This document shows positions 10,694 to 22,495 of a stretch of 64,000 bases of DNA, one piece after another; positions within the stretch are counted from its first letter, which is position 1; each line of letters opens with the position of its first letter. The DNA comes from Cerrena zonata (Eukaryota; Basidiomycota; Agaricomycetes; Polyporales; Cerrenaceae). The translations under genes and the position numbers were made by a program. Under the pieces are notes generated by a model. It was not told the origin of the DNA. It worked only from the letters and a program-made list of their open reading frames with translations, and did no database searches. Where the stretch lies: positions 434,001-498,000 of the forward strand of contig JASBNA010000030.1 of the NCBI GenBank assembly GCA_038087015.1, written 5' to 3'.

Positions 10694-12423
10694 CTAATCT
10701 GTTTTGAGAACTCGCTGGGTGATGCCATCTCGATTCTTATAGAAGACGATATCTCCTTCATCTTCGATAAAACAGCACTGAGTAAAGGAGCGATAGAGGG
10801 CTCGGAAACTATTCTAAATTGAGCAAATAGGGCTGAGCTGAGGGTGAACATGAATATTATCGACGACTCACGGTGGAATCATAGTTATAGTCTTCCTTAA
10901 GAAGGTCTTTTAGGATCTCCGTTACCTGGGGTTGGTTGTCTGCGAGAATGTGATTTCAAGAAAACGTCAGCTGGAATGTTCACGAAACTCACAGAAAGGG
11001 ATATTTGAGAAGATATGATGAGCAATATGATCATGTGAGACCTGCATCGGAAATTAGTTGGGAGAGTGAAACGACGATAAGCCATCGGAGCATACGTTGT
11101 GTAAGAAGAACCGTCCGAGGCCGCCGAGAAGGGGACGATCTACCGTAGCAATCGCACCGCGAAGCCAAGTCCACTCTTTATTCCGATAATGAGGCGTTGT
11201 AGGATCGGAGTGGTGGAGGAAAGTCAACATAACGATCCAATGGTTGGCAAGCTAATCAAAAGGATGAACGAAAGATCTATGAATCAAAAAGATTGACAGA
11301 CCAAATACGGGACGAAATAATATTTGACAAAACTTCCCAAACCTGCCACGTGGATATAGGTACCGAGGAAGAACATCATAGTACCGAGGCCTATATTGGA
11401 CATAATCACGCTGTCGCGCTCATCAGGCTTGAAGAGCGGTGAAGACGGCCAAAAATGCTAGACAACGTTAGTGAGACTAAGATTGACATTCAAACTACGT
11501 AGAATAAGGCCTACGTTGGTTCCAGGCGGATACATGGGCGATCCGAGAGTGTTACCGAGGAGGTACGACTGCCAGCCTAGTAGTTGCATGGCGATCATTC
11601 GTACAAGCGTATAAATTGGTGTCTCTTCGAAGACCTCGTGGTAATCCAGGGGTTGTGCGCGAGATGCGGGTGGCAAACCGCAATCTGTGCGTGTTCGAGG
11701 CACATAGTTTTCATCTCGCTCCACCGAATTTGTAGCTTTCTGTCGTTATATTTCAGTCGACTTCACGAGATGAAGGATAAATGAAACGTGCATGATGTGC
11801 GTGGTGCGTTGAGCGCCACGAGAAATATGGTACTAAGAGAAACTAGATCGGCCATACGTATCAGTTGACAGGACGTCAGCGATTTTGTTTGACTGACAGT
11901 ATGCAAGATGTAACCGATGGTGTTATTAACCCATTTGTATGGCGATAGAGTGCCATGCCCCGCCTCATGGCCTAGAGATGTCAAATTCGATCTGGTTAGG
12001 GTTTGAACGTGAAATTTAGCGACGACATGAGAAACTTCACCTAAGCACCACCACCCAGCGAGAGTGATGCTTTCCCACCACCAGTACAGGCACCACATAG
12101 ACCACCTGAGGGTGTGAACAGCGAACCTACGGATTCCGTGAGAAGCCAGCATACGAGCTACAGGGTCGATGTGGGTGGCCGCTTGGTAGAACGCCACTGA
12201 GAAAAGCACATCCCGCAAGACATAATACAAAGCTCGAGAAGTAGACTTTTCGAATAGATGTTGAGGAACTGCGGCATGGATCTCGGAAATAGTGATCTGA
12301 AGGGACGAAGGCTTCTGAGCAAAACTGTACAACTCTAATAGTCTAAATGCATACCTTAGGCGGAGCGAAGTCTCGTTTTCGACGAGCTTCGTACTCTGGT
12401 GAGTCAGCGAACAGTTGGAACAT
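10694..12423 (-). CDS. Delta-12-type fatty acid desaturase paralogue B
   Basis: Same family as A. I place the start at ATG 12423 (MFQLFADSPEYEARRKR), because a following intron (GTATGC to CTTCAG) joins in phase to ITISEIHAAVPQHLFEKS. Box 1 is LGHEAGHGTLS with an intron just before it; box 2 is STHHAHH in PYFSWRSTHHAHH; box 3 is VSHDHIAHHIF after GRFFLHN, again split by an intron at the same place as in A. The C-terminus [17 protein letters not shown] runs to a TAG at 10694. All joins are in phase, with one oddity: after HHAHH the only phase-correct donor is GC (GCACGT, 11791-11786), where paralogue A has GTGCGT. It reads as the most intact of the three copies. Tandem with A in the same orientation; shares the 1.1-kb divergent promoter region with C. 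Confidence 0.82.
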
Positions 12424-13510
12424 TGCCACGCACGACAAGAGGAGGCGTATGCAAACAGGGGTGACATGGTGAGGACGTGTATTTGTGAACTTATATTAGG
12501 TCTTGACTACCTTCCTAGAGTAGATGCTAGAAAGTAGATATGTCAAACTCTGAATTTGTTTTTTTCCGCCGATATGAAGTATTGTTCCGGCGGCCGAGTC
12601 AGGTTCACATTGCATACACTTCAGTCAACTTGAAGTTAGTGCCAGTGAGAAGTTTACATCCGGTAACACTGTAAAGAAGGATTCCGACAGTGTTTCAAGT
12701 TCCCACCAGTGCCAACTTGGAATATAGTCTGCTTGAATTACTACACCATCCCCAAGTGTATGATGGTCGCGATGCCTACAATGAAGCTAAATGACAGAGA
12801 GAATCCTCGTATGAACACACCTTCCGAGTTGGAAGTCAGCACAAAGTCGAAGTAAGTCCGCAGATCACTTTAGCGCCAGATGGATCGTTCCGCGACGGCT
12901 CACTTGGCGTCATTCTTGGAACTTGTCTATCGGGAACACTGACGCACTGGTAGAGCCTAATGAGCCTATGTCTATCTAAGATTCTCTGACAACGACGTGG
13001 ATCAGAGCTAACTCTCATGCTCTCACAAGACTGTGATAGTGCCTGAGGATAGAGGATATGTCTGACTGTTGTCTGCGACGGAGGTGCCTTGGAAATTTCA
13101 ACTTATCGTCAACGCTCACTGACAAATATTGCGTGTTTTCCTCGCGGACCATAGAAAATATCATAATAACCACAGCCCTTCATCATCTCCAGACGATCTC
13201 GATTCAGACTTTTGTATTGACAGTGCCTTGTCCAGCGGGATTGAACGTGTTCTTAGGGCCGTATTGACAGTCGCGCTCTCGGTGTAATGGCCGATTCACG
13301 AACACATATCCGTTGCACTTTGACCCCTCTACACTCTGTATAAGTCATAAGATCCAATTATGAACCCACGGGTTATCGGGTGTCTATATAGGGACCGGTG
13401 GTTTGGTGTATATCTTTGGAGTCATCTGAATTTCCTTTCAGTCCCCAATCTCATCTCTCGTAGTCTCCCAAGGATCCGTACTGCGTGTAACTGACTATCC
13501 TGACGCGAAT
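12424..13510. other. Divergent promoter region of desaturases B and C
   Basis: 1.09 kb between the two divergent starts. It holds a candidate TATA box for C at 13385 and no recognisable gene. If the two genes are co-regulated, shared elements should be here. Confidence 0.5.
13385..13390 (+). promoter_or_regulatory. Candidate TATA box of desaturase C
   Basis: TATATA, 126 bases before the ATG of desaturase C, followed by a short GC-richer stretch. Sequence and spacing are plausible for a fungal core promoter. Confidence 0.3.
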
Positions 13511-15170
13511 ATGGGTGATGTAAAACTTAACACCGAAACAGTACCAAAGTTTACTCCGATGCCATGGTAAGGATCATTGTGTTCAACCATCCCGAAGTTT
13601 CTTACATGTCGATTATTTTGCAGGAGTATCGCTGAAGTAAGGTCGGCGATTCCTGCACGCCTGTTCGTGAGGCAAACGTACCGCGGACTTGGCTACCTAG
13701 TCCGAGATATTCTCATGGCTGTTATAGCATGGAAAATCGCTCTTCGCATCGACCCACTGTTTCAAGATAACAGGACGCGTACCACGCTGACTTCTCATGG
13801 AGCGGAGGTTGCCAGATGGTGCTGCTGGCTCGTGTAGTATGTGCAATAGAATTCAATTCTGTGTATTATTGTCATTGACCACTCGTATAGCTGGTGGTTC
13901 CAAGGCCTTATCTTACTGGGATTTGGGTAATCGGTCATGAAGTGGGTATTTAGCGTTAGTCCAACTTCCGCGGGTAGAACGCTCATGTTGTCCTATAAAC
14001 AGTGCGGTCACGGAGCTTTCTCGGAAAGTAGATTCATATGCGACGTCGTTGGTTTCGTAAGTTACTGTGAAACTGCGGCTTATGGATGGCCCTAACCGGA
14101 CGTCTAGACTACACACACATTCCTCTGGACTCCATACTTCAGCTGGAGAATATCCCATCACCGCCACCACAGCAATCATGCTTCAATGGAAAGAGATGAG
14201 GTTTATGTGCCTAAAACTCGAAGCGACTTGGGCATCCCTCAAGAGGGCACTTATTCAATCGATTACGAGGAATATTTCGGTGATACACCGATTTTCACGT
14301 TGTTCATGCTACTTCGGCAACAATTACTCGCGTTCCCTGCCTACCTCAGTAAGCTTCATTTCACCTGACACTCTTCTCGTTCTCTCGTTCTCATCGCCAC
14401 TTCCATATAGTATGGAATGTTTCTGGCCAGAAGAGCTATCCGAGATGGACTAATCATTTCAACCGTAAGTTAACGGACGTGGCTTCTTTGCTCGGATCCC
14501 ATGTTTACAACTATACTAGCGAACTCCGTTATTTTCGCAAAGGGGCAACGTCAAGCCGTGATTATCTCTAATTTTGGTATACTAAGTATGATCTGGGCCG
14601 TCCGACTAGCCTGTCTTAGATGGGGTGCCGGAGAGGTCATCAAGTACTATGGCATACCTTGGCTTTGCGTTACCCATTGGTTTATTATGATAACGTACCT
14701 CCACCATACCGATGCCGAACTCCCTCATTATCGCAACAAGGAATGGAGCTTCTCTCGGGGAGCAGCAGCGACAGTGGATCGTAATTTTCCTGGGGTGGAT
14801 GGGACGTTTCTTCCTCATGACGTTGCGCACTATCATGTTGTGCATCATTTCTTCCCGAGGATGCCGTTCTGTAAGTACATATCTCGTTATCGGCTCTAAC
14901 TTAAAAGCTTAATATATCTTTAGATCATGGCCCGGAAGCTACCAAATATCTCAGAGAGTTTATTGGGGAACATTATCACTATTCGGAGAAACCAGTCTTC
15001 AAAGCCCTTTGGGAAAGCTACAACAATTGCCAGTTTGTCGAAGATACAGGTACGTGCTACATCTACTATCATATTAAGAGGGGTTTGTGATCTAACAACT
15101 CCTTGAAGGCGATATTTTATTCTACCGGGACAAAAAGGGTCGTGCACGGGTCCAACCCGCTGCATCATAA
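13511..15170 (+). CDS. Delta-12-type fatty acid desaturase paralogue C, frame lesions
   Basis: Start ATG 13511; exon 1 13511-13566, exon 2 13624-13836, exon 3 from 13891. Recognisable parts: a family N-terminus ([19 protein letters not shown]), box 1 GHE joined by an intron to [11 protein letters not shown], box 2 SHHRHH within [25 protein letters not shown], then [16 protein letters not shown], box 3 [14 protein letters not shown], and C-terminus [18 protein letters not shown] ending at 15170. Introns sit at A-like positions near box 1, but box 2 is not interrupted. Lesions: in exon 3 the frame hits TAA before WVIGHE, as if one T were missing at 13922-13924; an in-phase alternative splice exists but deletes HE of box 1. 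Between 14785 and 14820 two opposite one-base shifts turn the conserved LGWMGRFFL stretch into an unrelated peptide before the frame returns. Possibly a pseudogene. Confidence 0.78.
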
Positions 15171-15495
15171 TCATCGAGTCACTAGTCTATTTTCCCTTGA
15201 TAGAATACTCTGAATATTTGTATATGCGCTTGGAATGTTAGAAACTTGTTAATGCTCTCATATTAAATCCATATCCATATCATCACTATATGTGCCAGAC
15301 GATTTCGTCTTCGAAATTACAGGCTCAAAAACATTAGGACGGCGGGCGTCTATAGCATCCACAATTACAATCAAGTTGCTACTAACCACCACTACGCTGT
15401 CAACGTACTCACCTGACTAACTGTCATAACACCTCTTATCACTAAAATCACACTAACTCATAACTACTAACATATGAACAATACTCACCGCATAA
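15171..15495. other. Intergenic region
   Basis: Short spacer between desaturase C and the next + strand gene. Nothing recognised. Confidence 0.5.
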
Positions 15496-17323
15496 ATGCC
15501 AAGGATTCTCGGTCGAAAGAAAGGCAATACTCAGCCTTCGCCCACCTGGGCATACAATCTACATGGTCGATCTTGTATCTCGGATTCTGATACGAGCTCT
15601 GATGAAGAGACGACACCGGAAGACAAACTTGCTGCGATATCTGAGGATGCTAGACTGCTACGTGAACTGGATCTGTCGTCTAGACCTGATGACGCTGTCT
15701 TCAAAGCTAATCCTGGAGTATTGCTAAAGTTAACGCTGCCTCTCGCCCATCTGCTACGAAGTCTCCAGGAATAAATAGAACCAGAACAAAAGACCTCCCA
15801 AAGAAAAAACCTTATGGTCGTATTGTCGATGCATTTAAAGTACAAGCCGCTAAGCCCCCTTCAAGAAGCACATCAAAGAAAGCAGTACCTAAACAACCAC
15901 AGCAAAAGAAGAATGATGTACAACGAGCAAAAGCTTCTCCGCATCATCTTGCCAATTTACCATCGCGTCCCATTGTCTCTGAGCTATCACGGCCGAAATC
16001 TGGTCTTCTGGTAGAACGGGATGACCTGATAGCATCACCGATAATACATAATCCCTCTAAACAGTATAACACCACTCCAGCTGTCGATCTCCCTGAAGAG
16101 GCAATCTCGTTCCCAAAAACATCAAGCCGCGATGATTTTGACCCGCATATATCGAGGGTCGGGTCCCTTTATGAGGATCCTCCTGCACCGTTTGATGTTC
16201 CTGATCTCAGTGGAGCCGAAATGTCGGATTCATCACTTCACCTTGGACCTCCCTCATCTGAAGATACGAATTTTTCCGGTGAGTGGGCTTTCTATGGTCA
16301 CTCGTACAGCGTCATCACAATCCTGTGTTAGAAGTGTCTACTGCGCCATCCGTTATATATCCACCGGCCCATAGAAGAAAGTTGCCTATCAATGAATCAT
16401 CAAGAGCATTCCGTCCAAACCATAGGAATGCGGGACGAACCTTCTCCGGTAGCTTGCGGTCTCCTCAATCCAGTCCGCTTCGTCAGACAAGCACCTTCAA
16501 TTACCTTCCTCGAATAGCGAATTCTTCGCCACTTCGCAATGATCCGAAAATACGTCCCCTGCCAGCTTTGCCTTTTGACAAAGCCCGTCCTAGCTTCAAC
16601 CATTTACTATACCAGGAATCGCATTCTCACCCTGGCTCTGTCACAAGTTCATTCCACCCCTCACAATTCAACACACCGTCGCCACGTTTGGAAAGCGTAC
16701 GACCCGAAGAATTTATTTCAAACCCCCGAGCCGTGACATCCAGCCGCCGGCCCCACCGCGATGCTTACGATGCCTTTCCTGCATCCCCTGATTCCACTTG
16801 GACGAGCATACCTGCGCCAACGAAGCGTCCACGACCTCCCGCAGAGAAGAAGTCTGGCAATTTCAAAATAGCCCGCCTAGTTGATCGTAAATCCCCCGAG
16901 GGAGCTGTAGGCACAACTACGGATTATTCTGGTTCATCGAAGATCACGACCTATTTGCCTCCTCCACGCTCGGAGCCGAAACCTCTGTCCGATACCCAGA
17001 GAGAACCAACGCGCGGGGTTACACTGTGGAATGTAAAGCGAATGGGACACCCAGCTGCGTACAATTCCCAGAAGACTCGCCCGGATGACATTGCACCGGT
17101 GCGCTCTATTCACTCTTCGCATAACCGAGAAAGACAGCACGAGGGTGAATTGCACATTCCATTCGACTCGAAGAATTTGGGAACCAGGTACAAGAAGGTC
17201 AGACAGGCTGCCCGACAAGTGCGTCGTCTGATGTCCGTGCTCTTCTATGGTCTGTTTTTCTCACTCCGTCTAGTAGCGAAAACACCCCGAGATGCAACTG
17301 TGGAACGTTCTCGGCTTGCCTAG
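15496..17323 (+). CDS. Proline/serine-rich hypothetical protein
   Basis: Three exons by phase and splice signals: 15496-15717, 15762-16278 and 16332-17323, about 576 residues. The ATG at 15496 starts MPRILGRKKGN. An acidic patch (SDSDTSSDEETTPEDKL, residues 31-47) is followed by a helical stretch and then a Lys/Gln/Ala segment. The rest is disordered: rich in Ser, Pro, Arg and His, with SSPLR-type repeats and basic clusters. The C-terminus holds a basic helical segment (RYKKVRQAARQVRRLM) and a short hydrophobic run. A weak GT-AG pair close to the end (donor about 17248) would shorten the tail. No domain recognised; the composition suits a nuclear or cytoskeletal regulator, which is a guess. 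Confidence 0.62.
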
Positions 17324-17860
17324 CTGTGGCCAAGTTTTTCTTGACGATTGGAATCAAGTGAGACCGGACGTAGTAGATGACGTGAATGACAGCATGGCGG
17401 AGGGCAGACCGTGCGAGATGCAGATTATTTTCTGGGAAGGTTGCATGTTGAAAGACGTTTCAGCGTAAGCGTACGATCCCTGACGATGGAATGGCGTCAC
17501 AAGCGGAAATTCCATAAGAAAAAAAAATAGAATTTGCAATAGTCTGTGCTATTTGTATGTGTAACTTGTAAGAGCTAGAGCAACTTGATGATAGCTATGT
17601 GATACAACAATTTCGCAACGAGAGCTGATACAGTATTATTGGATAGCAGAAGAAATTAATGAGGTGAATGTCCAAACGCAGAAAATGAGTCTATTACGAT
17701 TAACAAAGGAAAACCAAATGGATACAGTAGAAAAGCATGCAGCTCAATGCAATGAGAAAGACAGGAAACAAAGTGGATTACGATTCGTTATTGGCTCCCC
17801 TGCGAAAGGTTATCTATAAATGTATGTCAGCGAACATTCGTGATAGGAATTAAATGAGGG
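17324..17860. other. Convergent 3' region
   Basis: Downstream flanks of two converging genes, AT-rich, with a run of nine A around 17518-17527. No gene seen. Confidence 0.5.
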
Positions 17861-20800
17861 TTACGCACTGAAAACAGTATATTGATCCTGAGGGTACGGG
17901 GCTTGTTGAGAATGAGGGGAAGAACGAGAGGCCTGTGGCGGTGGAACGATATCAGTGCCAACCATCGGCACACCGTAGGTTGATTCCATTTGGCCCAAGG
18001 TGGAGTAATCACTCCAGTATTGAGGGAAACGCTGAGGCTGCCTCTGCTGTTGACCACGCTGAACACGGTCGTCAATCAATCCAGTGCTGTACTCCTGAGG
18101 GAGAACAGACGTCGACAGCGTGTTGGGGTAACTACTCAAGGACCCTTCTCCTGTCCAACGGTCATTGAAGGGCTGGAAGAAGGGGGCAGTCGCCGGCATG
18201 TCAATTCCTAGTGAGAAGTTAGACTGCGCTTGGTTCCCAGTGTTGGGTCGAGAAGAGTATGTCTGAGCATGCGGGGAAGCATGTTGCGGCGAATGTGGTT
18301 GGTGTGGCGAAAGCTGTGAAAGCCTCGGCTGCGATTGAGGTGAAGACCGTGTTTGGATTGGGGGTGGCTGTTGTACCTGTGGTCGGGCGCGATACATATG
18401 TTCGCTTCCGCTAGATTGCGGGCGAAGCGACTCAACGCTGACCCGCCTGTCTAACATAACCGGCTGAGGAGAACGTTCATGGCCACGCGAGTCTTCGGGA
18501 TACTCCAACTCGAGCGGCTGTTCTGCGGGGCGCTTTGTCTGAGGTCTTTCTGAAGCAGAAGGAGACAGTGAGGCACGGGCATCCACCAGAGGTACCTTTG
18601 CACCCTGGAGGAGTTGGTGAGCACGGTATGCGCTCGGCCACACATTCTGCATGCGATGCAGAACGTCCATGCACTTGTGGAGACCTATGCTCGCTTGTGG
18701 GTCGTTGGGGTACATTTTCACTAATCAAAATCAAGATCAGGATACCGCATTTGGGAGATAGTGTGAGACATGACTTACACGTTGCAACATGCATAATAGC
18801 CGCAGTGAAAACGTAGAAGCATAGGAACACGGGTGCCCGTCTCACACAATGCAACTCGACGTACACAGACACTGCATGACGAGACGTAAATAACGGCGCA
18901 ACGGGGTAAACTATTACACAACGTACCAATCATGGTGATATGATTTGCTGCTTGCACACACAAATCATAGCTCTTCCTGGCGTTCATCTTGATAACTTCA
19001 AGATCCTTCCCAGGACTTGATGCTTTGGAAGAAGGGTCTGTAGGATGCCGAATGCTAGAAATTGATGGGTGAGTAAAACCCTCAAAGGCATGGCTAACAA
19101 TATAACACGTACAAGGGCCGGTGGAGAAGTAACACGGTACACCAGTATTGCATATGGAGAGTCAGAGCGTGAGGCGGCAACACTGTTTGTTTGGCTGATG
19201 CAGAGGCGGGATCGAATAGGAGGTGTTCGGGAAGCTCCAAATACCACTTAGCCAACAACTTCTCAAGGCGGGAGTATTCTGTTGAACGGAATGAATGAGG
19301 ACGGATAGGATAGATAGCTTGTACAATCATGCTGAGGATGATAGCTACAGGGCTGAAAGTTAATATTAGAACCCACGAAACTGAATAAAAATACCTACAT
19401 AATTTAGCGGCTTCGTTGAAGCAAGAGATTCCGTATGATGTGACAGCAGGTGCTTGGTGTGGTGTAGGCTCAAGAGGATCGTCCAAGACAGGTGGGGATG
19501 GATCAGGAGCCCAGGTTTCGAGCTCGTCGCTCTGTAGAAAAATCAGATCAACGGACGGGTCACTGTGAATGCAAATAAACGACGGACCTCATCAACGCTC
19601 GGTAACTCAGTGTCAAAGTCGTTCTCAAAAATAGCCACCGGTCGTCCGATGTAGGTCGACACGTACTTATCCATCACCACACACCCGTACCAAATCCGTC
19701 TCCTCGTTTGTAACTCTTCCGAGCAGAACAAAGTCTTGCCCACATTCGACCACTTGTCCGCATTCTTGTGCATACCCAAGTCTTGCGCCATTCTGACCGC
19801 CATACCGATGTACAACCAAGCCTGAGCCATCGCACCGATACCAATTTCTCGGTAACCCATCAGCAACAAAGCTTGACAGGTCGCCGGCCGTGAAGCGGCA
19901 TAGGTGTTGTCAAGAATAGTCTTGGCGTCTTCAAGGAAGGAATCGCCCGCTGCCCACATCGAACCTTCTTCAGGTAGAGGGATATCAGCGCTGTTCGTCG
20001 AAGAGTATCGAGCGGCAATGGAGAACATGGCAAGAAGGAGAATTGCAGGAATACGTTTGGAACGTTTTCCAGAATCTGAATTAGTCATAGGCGAATCGAC
20101 CGAAGCGGGAGAGTTGCCTTCTCGGAGGTTTCTATGAAAGACACGAGACAAATGTCAGAAAGGGCGTGGAATGGAAGAAAGAAACATAGGGCGGACTTAC
20201 ACATTACGATAATTTTCCATAAACGACTTCTTGTGGATTATAGGTAGAGCGGGATGTACATAGGTGAAGTAGAGTTTGAGTAGATGTTCTTGTTCAGACA
20301 AATCGGGCAAACGGCTGATGCAGTCCTCTTCGGTCTTCGAGGGGCTGCGTACAGTAAGGGGTAAGGGAGGCCAAACACGGGCTCTCGGGAAACGCCTTCA
20401 TGCCAAAGTGAGTTCGAAAAAGGAGCAATCTTTTTGTAGAATGGAGACTTACCAAATGTTTCCTTCGTTCCTTCCGTCCATTCTCTGTTGAATTCCCAGC
20501 AAGTGTAACCCACTTGCCTTCCCGTGATACCTGACCTGTTCATCCTCGTTGATGCTCAATTGACCGACGGCCAGAGCCAACTCGTCCTCGCCATCATTCT
20601 CCTCGTCTTCGTCCCCAATAGCACTCTCCACATCTCCGTCGGCATCCTGGAACTCGGGCGACAAGCTTTTACGTTGTTGCCGTAAGGATGCAGCACTTTC
20701 CTTCTTGTTTAGGAGGGCAGGATGAGGTGGCTGCAGGGCGTAACGAACGGGAGAGCGCGAGCGGCCGGACAAGGAGGTGGCGGAAGGCGAGCGAGCAGCA

Positions 20801-22495
20801 ACTTCGTCGGCATCTGTTTCCACGCGTCTGCGCTGTCTGCGAGCATTGGCACTCAGGGGAGCATCGCCTCTGCGATCGGAACGCTCAGCTGTAGCAGAAA
20901 GAGGCGTGACAAGTGTCGATGAAGTCTGTCCTGGAGCCGGGCTGCTGGTAGGGGGCAGTACGCTCAAAATGGGCCTGACAGTTGCAGATCCATTGGCGCT
21001 TGAGGAAGGTTGAGTTTCGGTGTTGTTGGTATCTTCTTCCATAGCAGTGTTACGTTCCACTGCTCCTCCAGATGTGATTTCGAATTCGCCAAAGACATCG
21101 TCTTCGTCCGCGATGAGAGTATTCCGCTGCGCAGCAGCGGTATTTAGTCTCGAGATGACAGACTTCTGCCATTCGCTAGAAGGACTAAGTAAAACGCATG
21201 TATCAGCACGAAGTTGCATGGATCAGATGCGGGATCTTAACGTACTGCGTTGCCTGAAGGTTGGGGTTTTCACCCTCCTTGTTGTCAGAGTTTGCAGGAC
21301 GTGTTCTACTTGACGAGGCAGAATCCGCGGTCTTAGTCCTCCCTTTGTGACCGTAGGGCGTGTTATTGACACGATTGATGATGTCTCTAGCCAGGGTATC
21401 CTAACGAAATTAATGGCAATGGTCAGCCCGGCTACGTAATTGGAAAAGAAGGCCTATGAGAGCTCAAACGTCGGCAATGACGAAGAACCGAACATACGCC
21501 ATCATTTGGAAGTTGTAAAATAAATTTTGAATTGAACGTACCTCGCTCAAATCTTCGAGTAGGGTCTTTGCGCGGCTATCTTTTGAAGAAAGAAGGATGC
21601 CAATAAGCGCCTCTGTCTGGTGCAGGCGGGCTTCGATAGCGTCGATGTATCCCTTAGGCGGACCGCGCTTCCGTGAAGGGCCCAGGAAGGTGCAAGCTGT
21701 TATAGCAACAAATAATAAGTCTCTACAACGGGAATCATAGTTTCTAAGGTGAATAGGCTCACGGGTTCCAAGCATGATGCAGTTCCTACACGGCTCAGTC
21801 GTACTGCTGCGTTCACACTTGCACTTGGATTTGCGGCACTGATCACAAGCCTTGCTGCTCCGTCGACGGATCTGCTTCTCCCCTCCTTTGGCGGTGTCCT
21901 GTCCACCCGCATCTCCACCATAACCGCTCCCGGCGTAGCCACCCATTCCGATGCCCATTCCTGCGTGCGGAAGCTCCGAAAGAGTATCTTCCTCGCCATC
22001 ATCGTAGTCCTCGTTCAGAGCGATGGGTTGGGCGTGGCCCTGAGAGTGGCCATTAAGCGATCCCGGCAGCGAGTAGCCGTGTAGCCGGTCAGCAGCATAC
22101 TGTTGCTGTTGTTGTTGTTGGAATGAGGTCGCGGAAGAGGAGGAAGAGGAGGGGAGGGACGGCCAAGGGTGTTGAGACATGAAAGAGAACGAACCCGTAG
22201 GAGTAGTTGGTGAAGGACTAGAAACAGAGTTTGAACCAGTTTCTCCGAAGCGAAATGCCGGCAGCACAGGTTTATGACAGAACTGGGCAAGCGATTGTTG
22301 ATGGTAAGAGGCAGCAGAGTGAAGACTCCTAGACTCGTTCACTTCGACCTTGACAGGAACGGGATGCTGAATGTGGTGGTGGTAATTAGAAGGATGACTG
22401 TATGATTGAGATGGCTTTGGGTATGAAGGTTGTTGTTGCTGATGGTCTTGCAGGTGGGGATAGCGAGCATTGGAATAATTATCAGAGTATGTCAT
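17861..22495 (-). CDS. Zn2Cys6 transcription factor with fungal_trans domain
   Basis: ATG 22495 starts MTYSDNYSNARY. Order of parts: a Gln/His/Ser-rich N-terminus with poly-Ser and poly-Gln; a glycine-rich linker; the binuclear zinc cluster CDQCRKSKCKC...CRNC...PC (C-x2-C-x6-C-x8-C-x2-C-x6-C), split by an intron before its last Cys; a conserved basic linker GPSRKRGPPKGYIDAIE running into a dimerisation helix (RLHQTEALIGILL); a long disordered acidic region (about 20560-21180); then the fungal_trans core with YFTYVHPALPIIHKKSF, ARYSS, GIGAMAQAWLYIGMAVRMA, QDLGMHKN and RRRIWYGCVVMDKY; finally a Pro/Gln/Ser-rich C-terminus ending YTVFSA. At least nine exons; joins in 18.7-19.6 kb are only approximate. 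It should bind CGG-type DNA elements in the nucleus. Targets unknown; nothing ties it to the desaturases except distance. Confidence 0.85.
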
